NCBI GenBank assembly: GCA_002633005.1
Contig: NMRA01000084.1
Span: forward strand, 524,030 to 588,029
Direction of reading: 5' to 3'
Origin: Phoronis australis
Lineage: Eukaryota; Phoronida; Phoronidae
Length of the DNA: 64,000 bases
Shown piece by piece: positions 1-10,763 of the stretch. The notes beneath the pieces were generated by a model. That model searched no databases and was not told where the DNA came from. It was given only the letters and a program-made list of their open reading frames with translations. Position numbers and translations under genes: made by a program. Position 1 is the first letter of the stretch, and the number at the start of each line of letters is the position of its first letter.

Positions 1-600
1 GACACGACGGAGGAATTTCAACGAGATATGTGTACGTGTTAACATACATTCTCTTACAAACCAGGAGCGAGTGCTTGTAGTGCAGTGAATGCGCACATTT
101 TTTATTTGTATTTCGAATGAGGATTTCAGTCAGCCTTTCCAAGGATCGCCAATATCATTTCGCCATTATCTACATGCCACTTAATAAAAGTTCACATAAC
201 GCGTTACAAAATCCTGGCATTCAAAGGTTTTGCGTTCAGTCTGTTCACTTAAATTCCCAATTTTCTTTGAAGTAATCCTGGAAAACGAATCTGGGACCAC
301 TTATCTTTCTTTATCGGTCCAAAATTTAAACACCAGCTCTTAGTCTAAATAAAACAAAAAACAACTGGATAATTCGTAACGTGCATTTTAAAATATTGTC
401 TGTAAATAGCGTTCGGTTCATGGGAACAATTAACTTAATTTCCAAAACACTCTGAAAATAGAATATAACAATATCGACTGCCAGTGACGAGTATTGGGTT
501 AATCAAAGTGAAAAAACATACAGTGTATAATTACAAAACGGATATTTTATAGTTAAAGATTTATTTGCAAACTATTCACTGTCTTGTTGCCACGTAACGT
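1..600. other. Intergenic, no gene seen
   Basis: AT-rich sequence with stops in all frames. I see no exon with splice sites, no RNA gene and no clear repeat here. Confidence 0.5.
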
Positions 601-2312
601 ATAATGTTGTTTCCCACTTAAAATGATCGAGTACGCCAACAAACTTGTTTAATTTTGGACGGTTCTGAATTATCTCATAGATCACATTTGAATTTAATTG
701 ACCAATTTGCGACATTTTCTGGTTTAATTGAATATCGAGAAAACAAGATGTGTCTGGATTGGTTCATAAAAGATTCTGACGAAAAACTTTGTGTCAATGG
801 AAACCTGTTATGGACTAATAAACCTATCATGTTTTTGGGAATTAAATTCTCCACTGATTGTTATACAATGCCAGATATTAACTATAGTGGCAGGCTTTTG
901 GAAATTAAGAAAATGGTGGGCTCTTGGTCAAGAAGAATTTTTACTGTTTTAGGTAAAACAACCTTGGTTAAGACAGTTTTGTTGCCACGATTGTTCATTT
1001 GCTTTAACCCTTCACTAGCCCCTCCACTGACATGATTCAAGAATTAGAGCGGGTTTTTTGACTTCATTTGGAATGGGAAGAATGACAGAGTTAGCCGAAA
1101 TAAAATTGTACAAAATCAGGATAGTGGTGGTCTAAAAAATGGTTCATGTTTGTTTTCTTTTTGTTAAGTCTTTGAAAATATCGTGGCTTCGTAAACTATT
1201 CACCTCAAATACCACACGTGACCTTGCAGAGGTAGTTTTGGGTTGTAAAGTTGATAACTTTTTTTTAAAAATAGAGGAAGCTTTCCTTAAAAAATCGCTG
1301 AAAGAACCGACGATCTGTTCTGGAAGGAAGTTTAAGCGATGTTGAACTCTTTTTTCAAATGTGTGACAAAAATGAAAATATTCACTCTCCCCTGTGGTAT
1401 AATTCAAAGATTAAAGTCGGTAGAAAATGTATTTTCTACAAGACCTGGTATAAAATGGATGTCTATCGTGTGTGCGATTTGTGTAATGCTGAAGGTTCTT
1501 TTATGTCATACGAAAAACTTTGTAACAGTTATAACTTTCAACCTTCAATACTAGAATTTCAACTTTTGCAGCGTACATGGGTCTTAAGAATAGACTAGAC
1601 ATTATCTTTTTCCCAAATTTTCCATGTTATTTTAATAAAAATTTGCATAATAAATCACAAGCGGTAACTATTTATGACACCATAGTACACACACTTCTGA
1701 CATCTTGTAAATATAAAAACAAGTGGTCATCTGAGATAGATATAAGCGTTATGATGTAAATTTTAGTGACTCTTGATACATGGTGGAGAAAAGTAAATAA
1801 ACTCGCGTTCAATTGTACAAAAGATACAAAATTGCGTTGGTTTCAATTCTGCTTAATTCACAGAATATTGCCAACGAATAATTATTTGCATAAAATCAAA
1901 ATAAAACAACAAGTGATTTATGCTCTTTCTGTGGTGAACACCTTGAAACTTTTCTCCATCTGTTTTGGGAATGTCGCCTTGTCTCCAGTTTTTGGCTCCT
2001 GTTTGCTGAATGGTTCAAACAGACGTAAATTATCGTGTGCACAAAATAACAGTGTTTTTGGGTTTTTTGGAAAACGAAAAATTGTAACATTAATCTATTG
2101 ATTAATCTAGCAGAATTACATATTTAGCCACCAAAAGTTTGTTAAAAAGTCTCATAATTTTCACATGTTCGTAAACTTTATTAAATTACATCCTGAAGAA
2201 AATACGGTACTTTTTGATTAATGATTTAATGTTATTCTTTGTAAATGATGTATTCTGTATTGTTTTATGTGACTTCTAATTATCATGCTAGAGCAAAATA
2301 AAAATATTAAAA
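600..2312 (+). mobile_element. 5'-truncated LINE (L1/Tx1-like) remnant
   Basis: Broken reading frames on plus match the C-terminal part of a non-LTR retrotransposon polyprotein. At 655-1030 there is the reverse-transcriptase region after the catalytic site, with the run FLGIKFS and then LGKTTLVKTVLLPRL, typical of the thumb of L1/Tx1-type elements. At 1140-1200 comes SLKISWLRKLF, and at 1845-2010 the region LPTNNYLHKI followed in a shifted frame by CSFCGEHLETFLHLFWEC, the cysteine/histidine motif near the end of such ORF2 proteins. Frameshifts and stops break it at least four times, so it is dead. The copy ends in an AT-rich tail with AATAAA-like sequence near 2300. The RT core, the endonuclease and ORF1 are missing, as expected for 5' truncation. 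The clade is inferred from motif style only. Confidence 0.8.
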
Positions 2313-2944
2313 ATTTTTCTCCCACTCCTTAGTAATTCCCAATATGTTTGTAATGCCATATCTAAATATTTGAATACTTACAATTAGAACTACTTACATA
2401 TATATAGTTCTATGTATATTACTTTCATCTACCAACTGTCTTCAACTCAGATATAATGCTTCGCGATTTCTGGGTTTGTCATTATTTCCGTTGTATCTTC
2501 TGTGTATTCTTCAAATATATACATGTATACCACCTTGAAAAAAGTTCCAAAGTTTTTTCCTATGATTATCGATTGCTAAATTGACCGAAATGTTGTTTCA
2601 AGTGTTTCAACCAATAAACATGTGAGTTGCATACTGATGTAAAGGTTTTTATTAATAAACAACAATATTGTTCAAATAACAGAAAAAGGCAACGCAGTGA
2701 ACAGTAAAACATGATGACTAAAGATATTTAGATTTTAAATTGCAGAATATATGATGTCATGTAAGTTACAGTGCATTAAGCAAAAATAATCTGACGAAAG
2801 CTTTTCCTCGTCATGACGGCTAGTTCTGTAAACAGAGAAAAATAATTTGTAATAACTGTTCTCGGGGATTCTAATTACAAAACGGCTTGGTCACATTACT
2901 AACTTCCCTGTTAATTCATCTCATTCTCAGTCATGAGTGAAGAC

Positions 2945-3111
2945 CAGTGCCGTAGTGGTAAAATTAGAGGTAAGTAGGCGCCCAAAGCCCACCGTATTAC
3001 CATGCAGTTGAGCACTGAACGTACATGTAGCTAAGGTGCATTGGCGCTACGTTCAAATGCCAGAAGGTGGTTGGCTGCGCACAGGTGCGCCTATGCCCCA
3101 ATACAGCACTG
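2945..3111 (+). mobile_element. hAT-type MITE, copy 1
   Basis: A 167-base non-autonomous element ending in imperfect terminal inverted repeats (CAGTGCTGTAGTGG in the family). It is flanked by a perfect 8-base target-site duplication GTGAAGAC (2937-2944 and 3112-3119). Eight-base duplications with CAGTG ends are the mark of hAT elements. It has no coding capacity. Three more copies lie at 24724, 27234 and 47879. Confidence 0.85.
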
Positions 3112-3839
3112 GTGAAGACTACTATGACGATGAATTTTTTTTCTACTAGCCGTCATGACGGGGTATTGCGAGTCATCTTGTTTGAATACTTTTTGCTTTT
3201 ACTTTACCTGAAATGTACATACACATGCGACCAATGTTGGATTCAAATTCAAATTATCTTGAATACCTGCAAGACTTTTATATTAAGGACATTGCGAGGT
3301 TGTTAGCATGGAAACTGTCAAACATTGAAGATAGTGGGGACATAATGGCGAGATGGGGTGCAATTTTCAATTTCCCGGTTTAAATTTGGGTCGCTTTGTC
3401 ACCATTTGGATAGAAATTTAGCGTGTTATTTGAGAAAAAATGGGATGGGTCGCAAAATCCCTGTTTTTGCTTAATATAGGTTTCTGTAGGATAATAGTGT
3501 GCGCGGTATGAATATCAAAGAGAGCTTAAAGCGTAAACAAATTTAGATACCTCGGAAATCGGACAGTATCAAATTTCATTTACAGTAGATGTTTTCCAGG
3601 CAAGGGATCAACTTTTAACCCTCAGCTATGGGGGCGATTTTTTTCTTGCCTCAACTTCGGTTGCATTTTGTGTTATGGCCAGCTCGCTTCAAATTTGAAA
3701 GACCTCCTACCCTGTAAAAGACGACGCTCTCTGTTGCGTTTTTTTTAATTTCCGTATATGTTGTAATGCCGTGACAGCCGATAAGGAAGACAAGTATTGT
3801 CTCGTAAAACTATACAATATGCAGAACGGCAAGCCACGC

Positions 3840-3953
3840 ATGGGCGGTGCAGCCCACCCTCCCCCTGTGGTGCACCGCCCATAGACCATGGTCGGTTCAG
3901 CACTGAAAAAAGTGGGGGATAGAGCTCCCAGCACCCTATGGTGCACCGCCCGT
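3840..3953. mobile_element. GC-rich foldback MITE (ATGGGCGGTGCA ends), copy a
   Basis: Begins ATGGGCGGTGCA and has the inverse TGCACCGCCCAT at 3871-3882, then a second inverted end at 3940-3953. The inside carries the family core CAGCACTGAAAAAAGTGGGG. Related copies are at 29497-29639 and 54010-54082. No certain target-site duplication is visible for this copy. Confidence 0.65.
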
Positions 3954-4708
3954 ATGACTACCTGTGAAGGGCTGATGGGGTCATATAGTACCATCTGTTC
4001 GTTTCAAAAAGCCCGGTTATTTCATTGTTTCAATAGAGGGCTCTGCAAGTTTGTAGATTTTTTTAACCTTTCTACATGTATGCGATTTCGTACCACAATA
4101 TTCTATCGATTTTTCTCCACTGGCGATGACGAATGTTCTGACTGAAGATCTACGAAAAATCGTCTATTACAGCATTCAATTTGCAGTTAATATCGTACAG
4201 CTGTTACGATTAGGTGAATTGTTTAGAATGATGAAACCTGAGTGTCGATGACTATTTGCCGTTAGTTGAGCGTGTGTGCCAAATGAAATACATGTTTTTT
4301 ACAGTAGCTCTTTGGTGTGTTCTATCTTGCTCGGAAACCAAGTCTGAAGACTGATCAGATTAAGAAAATATTATTCCAGGCAATTTTTTTGGCAAAAATG
4401 CTGCGCCCAATTTTCACCTATTCCTTAATATAAAGTAACCTGGAATATTATTAACTGTTGTGATCAGACTCCTGGAAGTTTGCGAACAATATGGTCGTCT
4501 AAACCAATGAGCACGGTGATAGTCGTGGGTTGTTCTATCAAGATTCAGGCTATGCACTTAAATCGGTTTGCAAATTGCGATTGGAGATATGATGGTGATG
4601 CCTCAATCATAATCGCGTACGCTGCGTAACATAATTATTGTAAGCCCTATATTCATGTACACAAAGGATTGCGCATCATCGAACCAGCTGCTGATGAGTT
4701 AAAGACCT

Positions 4709-5091
4709 GGGCCCGGTCTCCAATCTTTTTACTCGAAATGGAACTCGAAATTAGGTTTGGCATTTTCTACTCTACTTTTGGGCGAACTCAAGATAAGTGT
4801 CTATCATTCTATGCTCGAGTACAAAATAACTTACGTAGATAATTTATTGCCCTTAGTTCACAGTTTGTAAACCCAATATTAAAGCCATAAGTTCGAGTTT
4901 TTACTCGTGTTTGCAGCACGAATATAAGGGTCTTCAAGGGCAAACTTGAACTAAAAACTCTTATGCATAAACTATAATGTCTTCGAGCACAGTCTGATAA
5001 CCAATTATCTTAAGTTCGCACAAAAGAAGCAGAGAAATTGCCAAAAATAGTTTCGAGTTCGTTTCAAGGACAAAGATTAGAGACCGGGCCC
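4709..5091. mobile_element. MITE with GGGCCCGGTCTC ends
   Basis: Starts GGGCCCGGTCTCCAATC and ends with the inverse GATTAGAGACCGGGCCC. The arms stay complementary inward (ACTCGAAATGGAACTCGAAA against TTTCGAGTTCGTTTC). It is about 383 bases long with no ORF. A degraded relative lies at 40206-40510. Confidence 0.7.
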
Positions 5092-5296
5092 TGGTCGCAC
5101 GCGTTCAACCTTTATTAAATGGTTAGAGAATGTTATAAGGATCCAAGAAGTACCTACCCCATAACTAATACACATTCCGTACTCGAAAAAAGTTTAAACT
5201 TTAATGAACGCGCCACTCACGATTCGCACCCAAAGAACCACCGCCATTTTGAACTTGCCGCGAACCCGGAAGTACAATTCATTCAGGAACCCAGGC

Positions 5297-6102
5297 NNNN
5301 NNNNNNNNNNNNNNNNNNNNNNNNNNNNNNNNNNNNNNNNNNNNNNNNNNNNNNNNNNNNNNNNNNNNNNNNNNNNNNNNNNNNNNNNNNNNNNNNNNNN
5401 NNNNNNNNNNNNNNNNNNNNNNNNNNNNNNNNNNNNNNNNNNNNNNNNNNNNNNNNNNNNNNNNNNNNNNNNNNNNNNNNNNNNNNNNNNNNNNNNNNNN
5501 NNNNNNNNNNNNNNNNNNNNNNNNNNNNNNNNNNNNNNNNNNNNNNNNNNNNNNNNNNNNNNNNNNNNNNNNNNNNNNNNNNNNNNNNNNNNNNNNNNNN
5601 NNNNNNNNNNNNNNNNNNNNNNNNNNNNNNNNNNNNNNNNNNNNNNNNNNNNNNNNNNNNNNNNNNNNNNNNNNNNNNNNNNNNNNNNNNNNNNNNNNNN
5701 NNNNNNNNNNNNNNNNNNNNNNNNNNNNNNNNNNNNNNNNNNNNNNNNNNNNNNNNNNNNNNNNNNNNNNNNNNNNNNNNNNNNNNNNNNNNNNNNNNNN
5801 NNNNNNNNNNNNNNNNNNNNNNNNNNNNNNNNNNNNNNNNNNNNNNNNNNNNNNNNNNNNNNNNNNNNNNNNNNNNNNNNNNNNNNNNNNNNNNNNNNNN
5901 NNNNNNNNNNNNNNNNNNNNNNNNNNNNNNNNNNNNNNNNNNNNNNNNNNNNNNNNNNNNNNNNNNNNNNNNNNNNNNNNNNNNNNNNNNNNNNNNNNNN
6001 NNNNNNNNNNNNNNNNNNNNNNNNNNNNNNNNNNNNNNNNNNNNNNNNNNNNNNNNNNNNNNNNNNNNNNNNNNNNNNNNNNNNNNNNNNNNNNNNNNNN
6101 NN
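5297..6102. other. Assembly gap (806 N)
   Basis: Run of unknown bases. Open frames that span it are artefacts. Confidence 1.
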
Positions 6103-6769
6103 GTCCAGATTTTTCTCGTTGCGGGGTGCGATCTAGCGCAGATTTTGACTTAATCTGCGGTTAATCCCGACTCCGAGTCCACAGGAACTTAAGAATCTTA
6201 GGAAAGGCTATTTGGGAGGATTAAAGGTAATTTGAGTCGAAACTATTTTTACTCAAGAATTCAAGTTGTCCTATCGACGATCGCGAAGCAGCGACGCATC
6301 AGTCGGCAAGTTTTCGCCCTGGGATTTCAGCACATTTTTTTAAAAAGATCGTAATTTAACAACAGAGTTTGATAGCAATGCACCACAGTTTTGTAGCTAG
6401 TCTGTCATAGGTTCCACATACGTCACAGCGCGTAAATTTGATGAATCCTAGCTTCCGATTTCACCCGTTTCGGAGACCAGGTTTTAACTGCCGTAGGCTA
6501 CAAAAAGAGTCCCCCTGGGCGCTTCTTAGAGCGAATACGGTAGCCCTAATAGATGGTGACATCAGTGCACGAAACGATGATTTTTATTTAAATTAGCAGC
6601 AAGTTTGTGGTGACTGGCGCCAATGGCCAGGTGACCGAACTTCGGGCTTGGCGAGTAGATTTTCTGGCTCCGGCACTCGCCCAGCTGGCGAGCAGGGTTT
6701 TTCAAGACTAAAAGCCTGGGTATATCCCTGACTTCCACACTTTTTCAAAACAGGGAAAACTACTAAGGA

Positions 6770-7195
6770 ATGGCGGAGGAGGGTAAAAGTCTAGTTGCCG
6801 TAAGTATTGGTATGTTTTTGGTGATCGATTCAACATCAGACAACTTGATATTTGGTAACGTTGATAAGTCTTTTGACCACAACACCTTGCAGGACGATGC
6901 CATGTTTGTCAAGGCGCCTCGTTTTCGATCAACACGACAGCAGCGCCCCGCGTTCGTGAAAGTGGTGAATACAGCTTTGCGCCAAGGCTACCCTGAGGCC
7001 TAACTGGTCGCTGGCCACAGCGCTCGCTCAAACGAGGTTTATTTAGAACTTGGGTACAGGTACTTCTGGCGAACTGCGCAATGTTGTTGGCTTTCAGCAG
7101 ATATTTGCCCAGACTTTGTATGAGCGCACCAAGCCTAAAAGAATGGGGGGCTGGAATTTTTGGGAATGTCTATCTTTTACTATAAGATCCACTGG
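6770..7195 (+). CDS. Candidate 5' coding exon(s), uncharacterised
   Basis: An ATG at 6770 in AAGGAATGGCG context opens MAEEGKSLVA and meets a strong splice donor (GTAAGT at 6800) in phase 0. A phase-0 acceptor (TTTCAGCAG, ending 7100) begins a 95-base open stretch that reads IFAQTLYERTKPKRMGGW and ends at donor GTATGT (7196). The two blocks would join in frame. Without splicing, the first ATG opens a 77-residue frame to 7003. I recognise no domain and see no later exon, so this is a guess from splice signals and could be chance. Confidence 0.25.
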
Positions 7196-7199
7196 GTAT

Positions 7200-8850
7200 G
7201 TTCAGAGCTATGAATTGCAGACGCTAAATTTTGGTACTTCCTGTCTTCTAGTGGAGTATTGTCTCATTTTCTACTTTTTTCTGAATTCGTGCTTCTCTGA
7301 GTGAGGCAGACCTTTTTCCAGTTCTCCAAATAGGGAGCCACTTCGAGCACATAAGTATGACAAGTTCAATACAAAATGTTATCATTTTTTTATTCATTAA
7401 CTCAAAATGATTCAAAATTTTAACATAATAAGTAACTTAATACGCACAATACTTAACAACATTTAGCATTACAAACACTATTCAACAGCAACAGTTTCCA
7501 TGATATGAGAGTGAACATACATGTAACTATCACCATAGTGACGAATAGTGTTTCCTTACACCAGAATTTGACAAGCATGATAAAAAATATGAAGTTGCAA
7601 GGAACAACAATTAGAGGCTTGAAGCTTCACAATCCAACATAGCGTATTTCTCAAATCAAGATTATTCATATTGTTGACTTGATAACCTGAATTAAGAAGC
7701 AATAAGTTACAAAACATGACTTGAAAGCAATTGAGACTTAAAATTTTTAAAAAAATATTAATCATTTTGTGACACCGAATCAAGTCTTGAACAGCAGTTG
7801 ACAGTCAAACAAAAAACCATTTCAAAATTATTTCAACTATCTCTTTTGCTTAATTCGAATATATCTTATATTTTTGCACAAAAACACGAAAATTAAACAC
7901 AGATTCGTTTTTGTAGAAACGTTTGTCAAAATGTAAACGTTAAATCTTCACAAATTGCAAAGTAGCCAATTGAACATGCCTTTCAGTTTAGCAAAAGTCG
8001 CCATGTTGTCGGTGACGCCAGAAATGAGACGAAGTCCAACGGGAATTGTGAGGACATTCATCACTTAATGAGTAACAACTGCGAGGCTGAAATTTGGTGA
8101 ACAATGTTGAATCGTGCAGAATAATAAGTAAAGATATGTCTAACTAAATTTCATCGTAATTTTTTGACGAAAACAGTTTACACAAAGTTTTTAACTCATA
8201 ACTTATCCCGCTGTCCTCCAATATGGCCGACGCGATCCAAACAAAGTGACCCAAATTTGGCCACAAAACTTGTAAAATTAATTTACAGTGCTTGCCCCGA
8301 TTTTGATACTTTTTCGATTTTTACTGAGTAGAATGCACTTCCTTTTCGATGATAGCAAAGTACTTTTTCAAAACGAGAAAAAAAATCAAAACGAAAAAGA
8401 ATTGGTTCGACCCATATTGGTTCCTAGGTTCGACCGGCCTACGTAAGGAACTAAACACCAATGATATTTTAATATACTAACTACGCGTAACATTGCAAAA
8501 AAATCAATGACCTCTAACTACAAACTATAAATAAACTACAATGCAAACAAATCACGGGATATTACTAATAAAACAAAATAGTGACGACTTTTCGAGCAAG
8601 CGACAGCACATTCAGTTACAAGGAAAAATGGCGGCGTTCAGGAAAAGTTCCTGAACTGGTGAGCCGGAAATGTGGGTACGGAAATAACCGATGACAGCCG
8701 GTAATTATACGCTCACAGAGAATGGTCAAATACTGTTAAAATCTCTTTTGGCAAGAAAGGCGAAAAGAATATAAAGAAAGGGTGTCGAAAATAAGATTTC
8801 ATGTAGTAAGTATTTTCGGATACTGGAACCACATGGGCATTTTGAGACCA
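7200..8850. other. AT-rich intergenic stretch, no gene seen
   Basis: Low-GC sequence with many stops and scattered A/T runs. No inverted repeat, RNA gene or exon with good splice sites was found. Confidence 0.4.
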
Positions 8851-9100
8851 GGGGCCCGTTCCAACAAAACTGACTTAGCTAAGACAAATCTTAAGTTTTT
8901 GTAAACTTTAAAATAAAAGTTAAATTTGTCTCAAAACCAATTCAAGAAAGAGATCTTAAGTTTGTTTTAAGTGTTTGACATAAGTTTTGTCTTAATTTTG
9001 ACTTACTTGCCTAATGTGGAAGTTTCAAAGTTTGGAAGTTAAGACAAATCTTAAACTTAAGTCAAAAATGAACTTAAGTCAGTTTCTTGGAACAGGCCCC
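8851..9100. mobile_element. 250-base foldback MITE (GGGGCCCGTTCCA ends)
   Basis: The left end GGGGCCCGTTCCAACAAAAC and the right end (inverse GGGGCCTGTTCCAAGAAAC) pair over more than 25 bases with few mismatches. The subterminal TGACTTA/TAAGTCA and AAGACAAATCTTAA motifs are also inverted. No ORF; no convincing target-site duplication. Confidence 0.75.
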
Positions 9101-9584
9101 AGATCTTTAAACGGTAGCAACGCAAACGTTTTCGCAGAACTTGACGGCGGGTACTGAAAAGTTGTTACCTTTTCCCATCCCCGATTTGTGCATACATAAA
9201 TACGAATGAGCATTTGAATGTCAGAAAGCAAAAAGTTTAACAAAACGGAGGACGTCTCGAAAATGAACTTCATGCGGTGCAAATTTTGCGTAACTTTAAT
9301 AATTTGGAAATGTCACTTGTCTGAAGTGTGTGTAAAATTCAACTACATAAATAACACTCATTAAATTTAGAAGTTTTCATTGCAGAGTATTTAGTTCATT
9401 TTGTTGGAAATTGCAAAATCTGTTGTTCTGTGTGTGCGACTACAGATATGATAGACACTCGTTGGCGATAGGCATTTTTAAAAACATTTATTTCGCGTTT
9501 CATCCTAATTTCGGTAAAATATAATATCAAAATAAACAAAAGTCACTAGCGGTCTACTTTTTGGGTCCGGAAATCGGCCGTATT

Positions 9585-9974
9585 TTAATGAGGAAGCTGG
9601 TAATTTATTAAACCACCCGCTACACATCCTCTGTTTGTTTGGACGAAACCAGGCATCCAAGAAAATTTACAAATGTTTAATTCTTCGTGGTTGTCTGACA
9701 GTTCATTGCGGATTACCGAAGCCCCTGGAAGCGGAATCTTAATCAGCAATTAATTTGTGAAATGAAAGGTGCCTCAACCAAATGAATTGGCTATTGATCA
9801 TTTGTTCCTATTTGAATAGCTGACTACCTGCGCCATACTGAAATTCTCTGTTCCGCCAGACGACGATCGCGTCTTTCAAATTGGTGGACAGGCGTTCAGC
9901 GTCAGCTACAGATCCCTTGTAATACGGACGGGAGGTTTCAATCAAGTGGTATAAACGGTAATTTAACACCTTTC
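9585..9974 (-). CDS. Last two exons of an uncharacterised gene
   Basis: Read on minus. The penultimate exon is 9974-9828, after a NAGNAG-type acceptor TAGCAG, and ends at donor GTAGTC in phase 1. The last exon is 9724-9585, after acceptor CTTCCAG, and starts with the two bases needed to complete a Gly codon; it ends with TAA at 9587-9585. The joined C-terminus is about 95 residues and includes YRLYHLIETSRPYYKG, DAIVVWRNREFQYGAG and KFSWMPGFVQTNRGC. Matching phase, good splice sites and dense charged/aromatic residues support real coding sequence. I do not recognise the family. Earlier exons should lie above 9974, toward the MFS start at 10631. Several open pieces occur there (an ATG at 10268 in good context; a CPIC-containing stretch near 10200), but none chains cleanly. 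Confidence 0.6.
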
Positions 9975-10630
9975 CTGCTAACATAATGCCGGCCAATTTT
10001 CAGATATGCGGTGGGATATAATAATGGCTTACAGAAAAATGCAAACCTGGCGAAATGACAATGGATGAACACATAGCACCCTATACATTTTTCACTACGA
10101 AAAAAGAATTCGCCAAAACTGAGTAGGGATCAAGCGGAAGTCGCTTTCTCTTCTTCATTACTCTAGAGACCGCTAATATGAAAAGTAGCTTGTTGACAAT
10201 TATGCCATTGACACATATCGGACAATGCTCGTCCGATCCCGACGACTTTGTTCAGTCAGCCTGGCCATGGCTTGATCAACCGATAGCGGACTCAAGCTGT
10301 TCGTTGATTGCTGACGCAGTCACCCGTTCGGTGCTTAACTGATCTCTCGATAATAGTCCAATTGTACGCCAGTATGGCCTAGCTTTTATGTAACTTTTAC
10401 ATAAAGCGAGGTCTAGAATTAGTTTTAGGTCCATTATTGAGGATATGCCACGCATCCTGATACATAACGCCTAGGGCACGCTGTCTTGTGACCGCGGAAC
10501 CCAAGCATCTATTGTTTCCGAGACCTTTGGTCTCTGTCGTAGATAAGCATCTGCTCTTACGCAGTAAGACTATTATGGTCGGAGCTCGCTGTGTATTACT
10601 TTGTTGCACGACTGTTCACTGAACGTGACC

Positions 10631-10763
10631 ATGGGTCCGTGGGTGCACAGATTGGTTACTTTTCTGGTCGGTGCTCTAGGGATGGCGGTCTTGAGTGTTG
10701 TGGCCGCCTTCAATGTTTATTCCAACGCCCTGAAGACGAGATTTAACTACACTCAATCGGAAG
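10631..10763 (+). CDS. MFS transporter exon 1
   Basis: Codes residues 1-44, including transmembrane segment 1 and ending FNYTQSE plus one base. Donor GTGAGT at 10764. Confidence 0.85.

Noticed and set aside
2945-3111. tRNA-derived SINE
   Set aside because: No A/B box pair or poly-A tail; inverted ends and an 8-base duplication show a hAT MITE.
5119-6153. Open frames of 310-344 codons across the gap
   Set aside because: They consist almost wholly of unknown bases.
10196-10268. Minus ATG in good context and a CPIC-containing stretch as first exons of the 9.6-kb gene
   Set aside because: No donor gives the phase needed by the exon at 9974; kept only as a hint in that entry.
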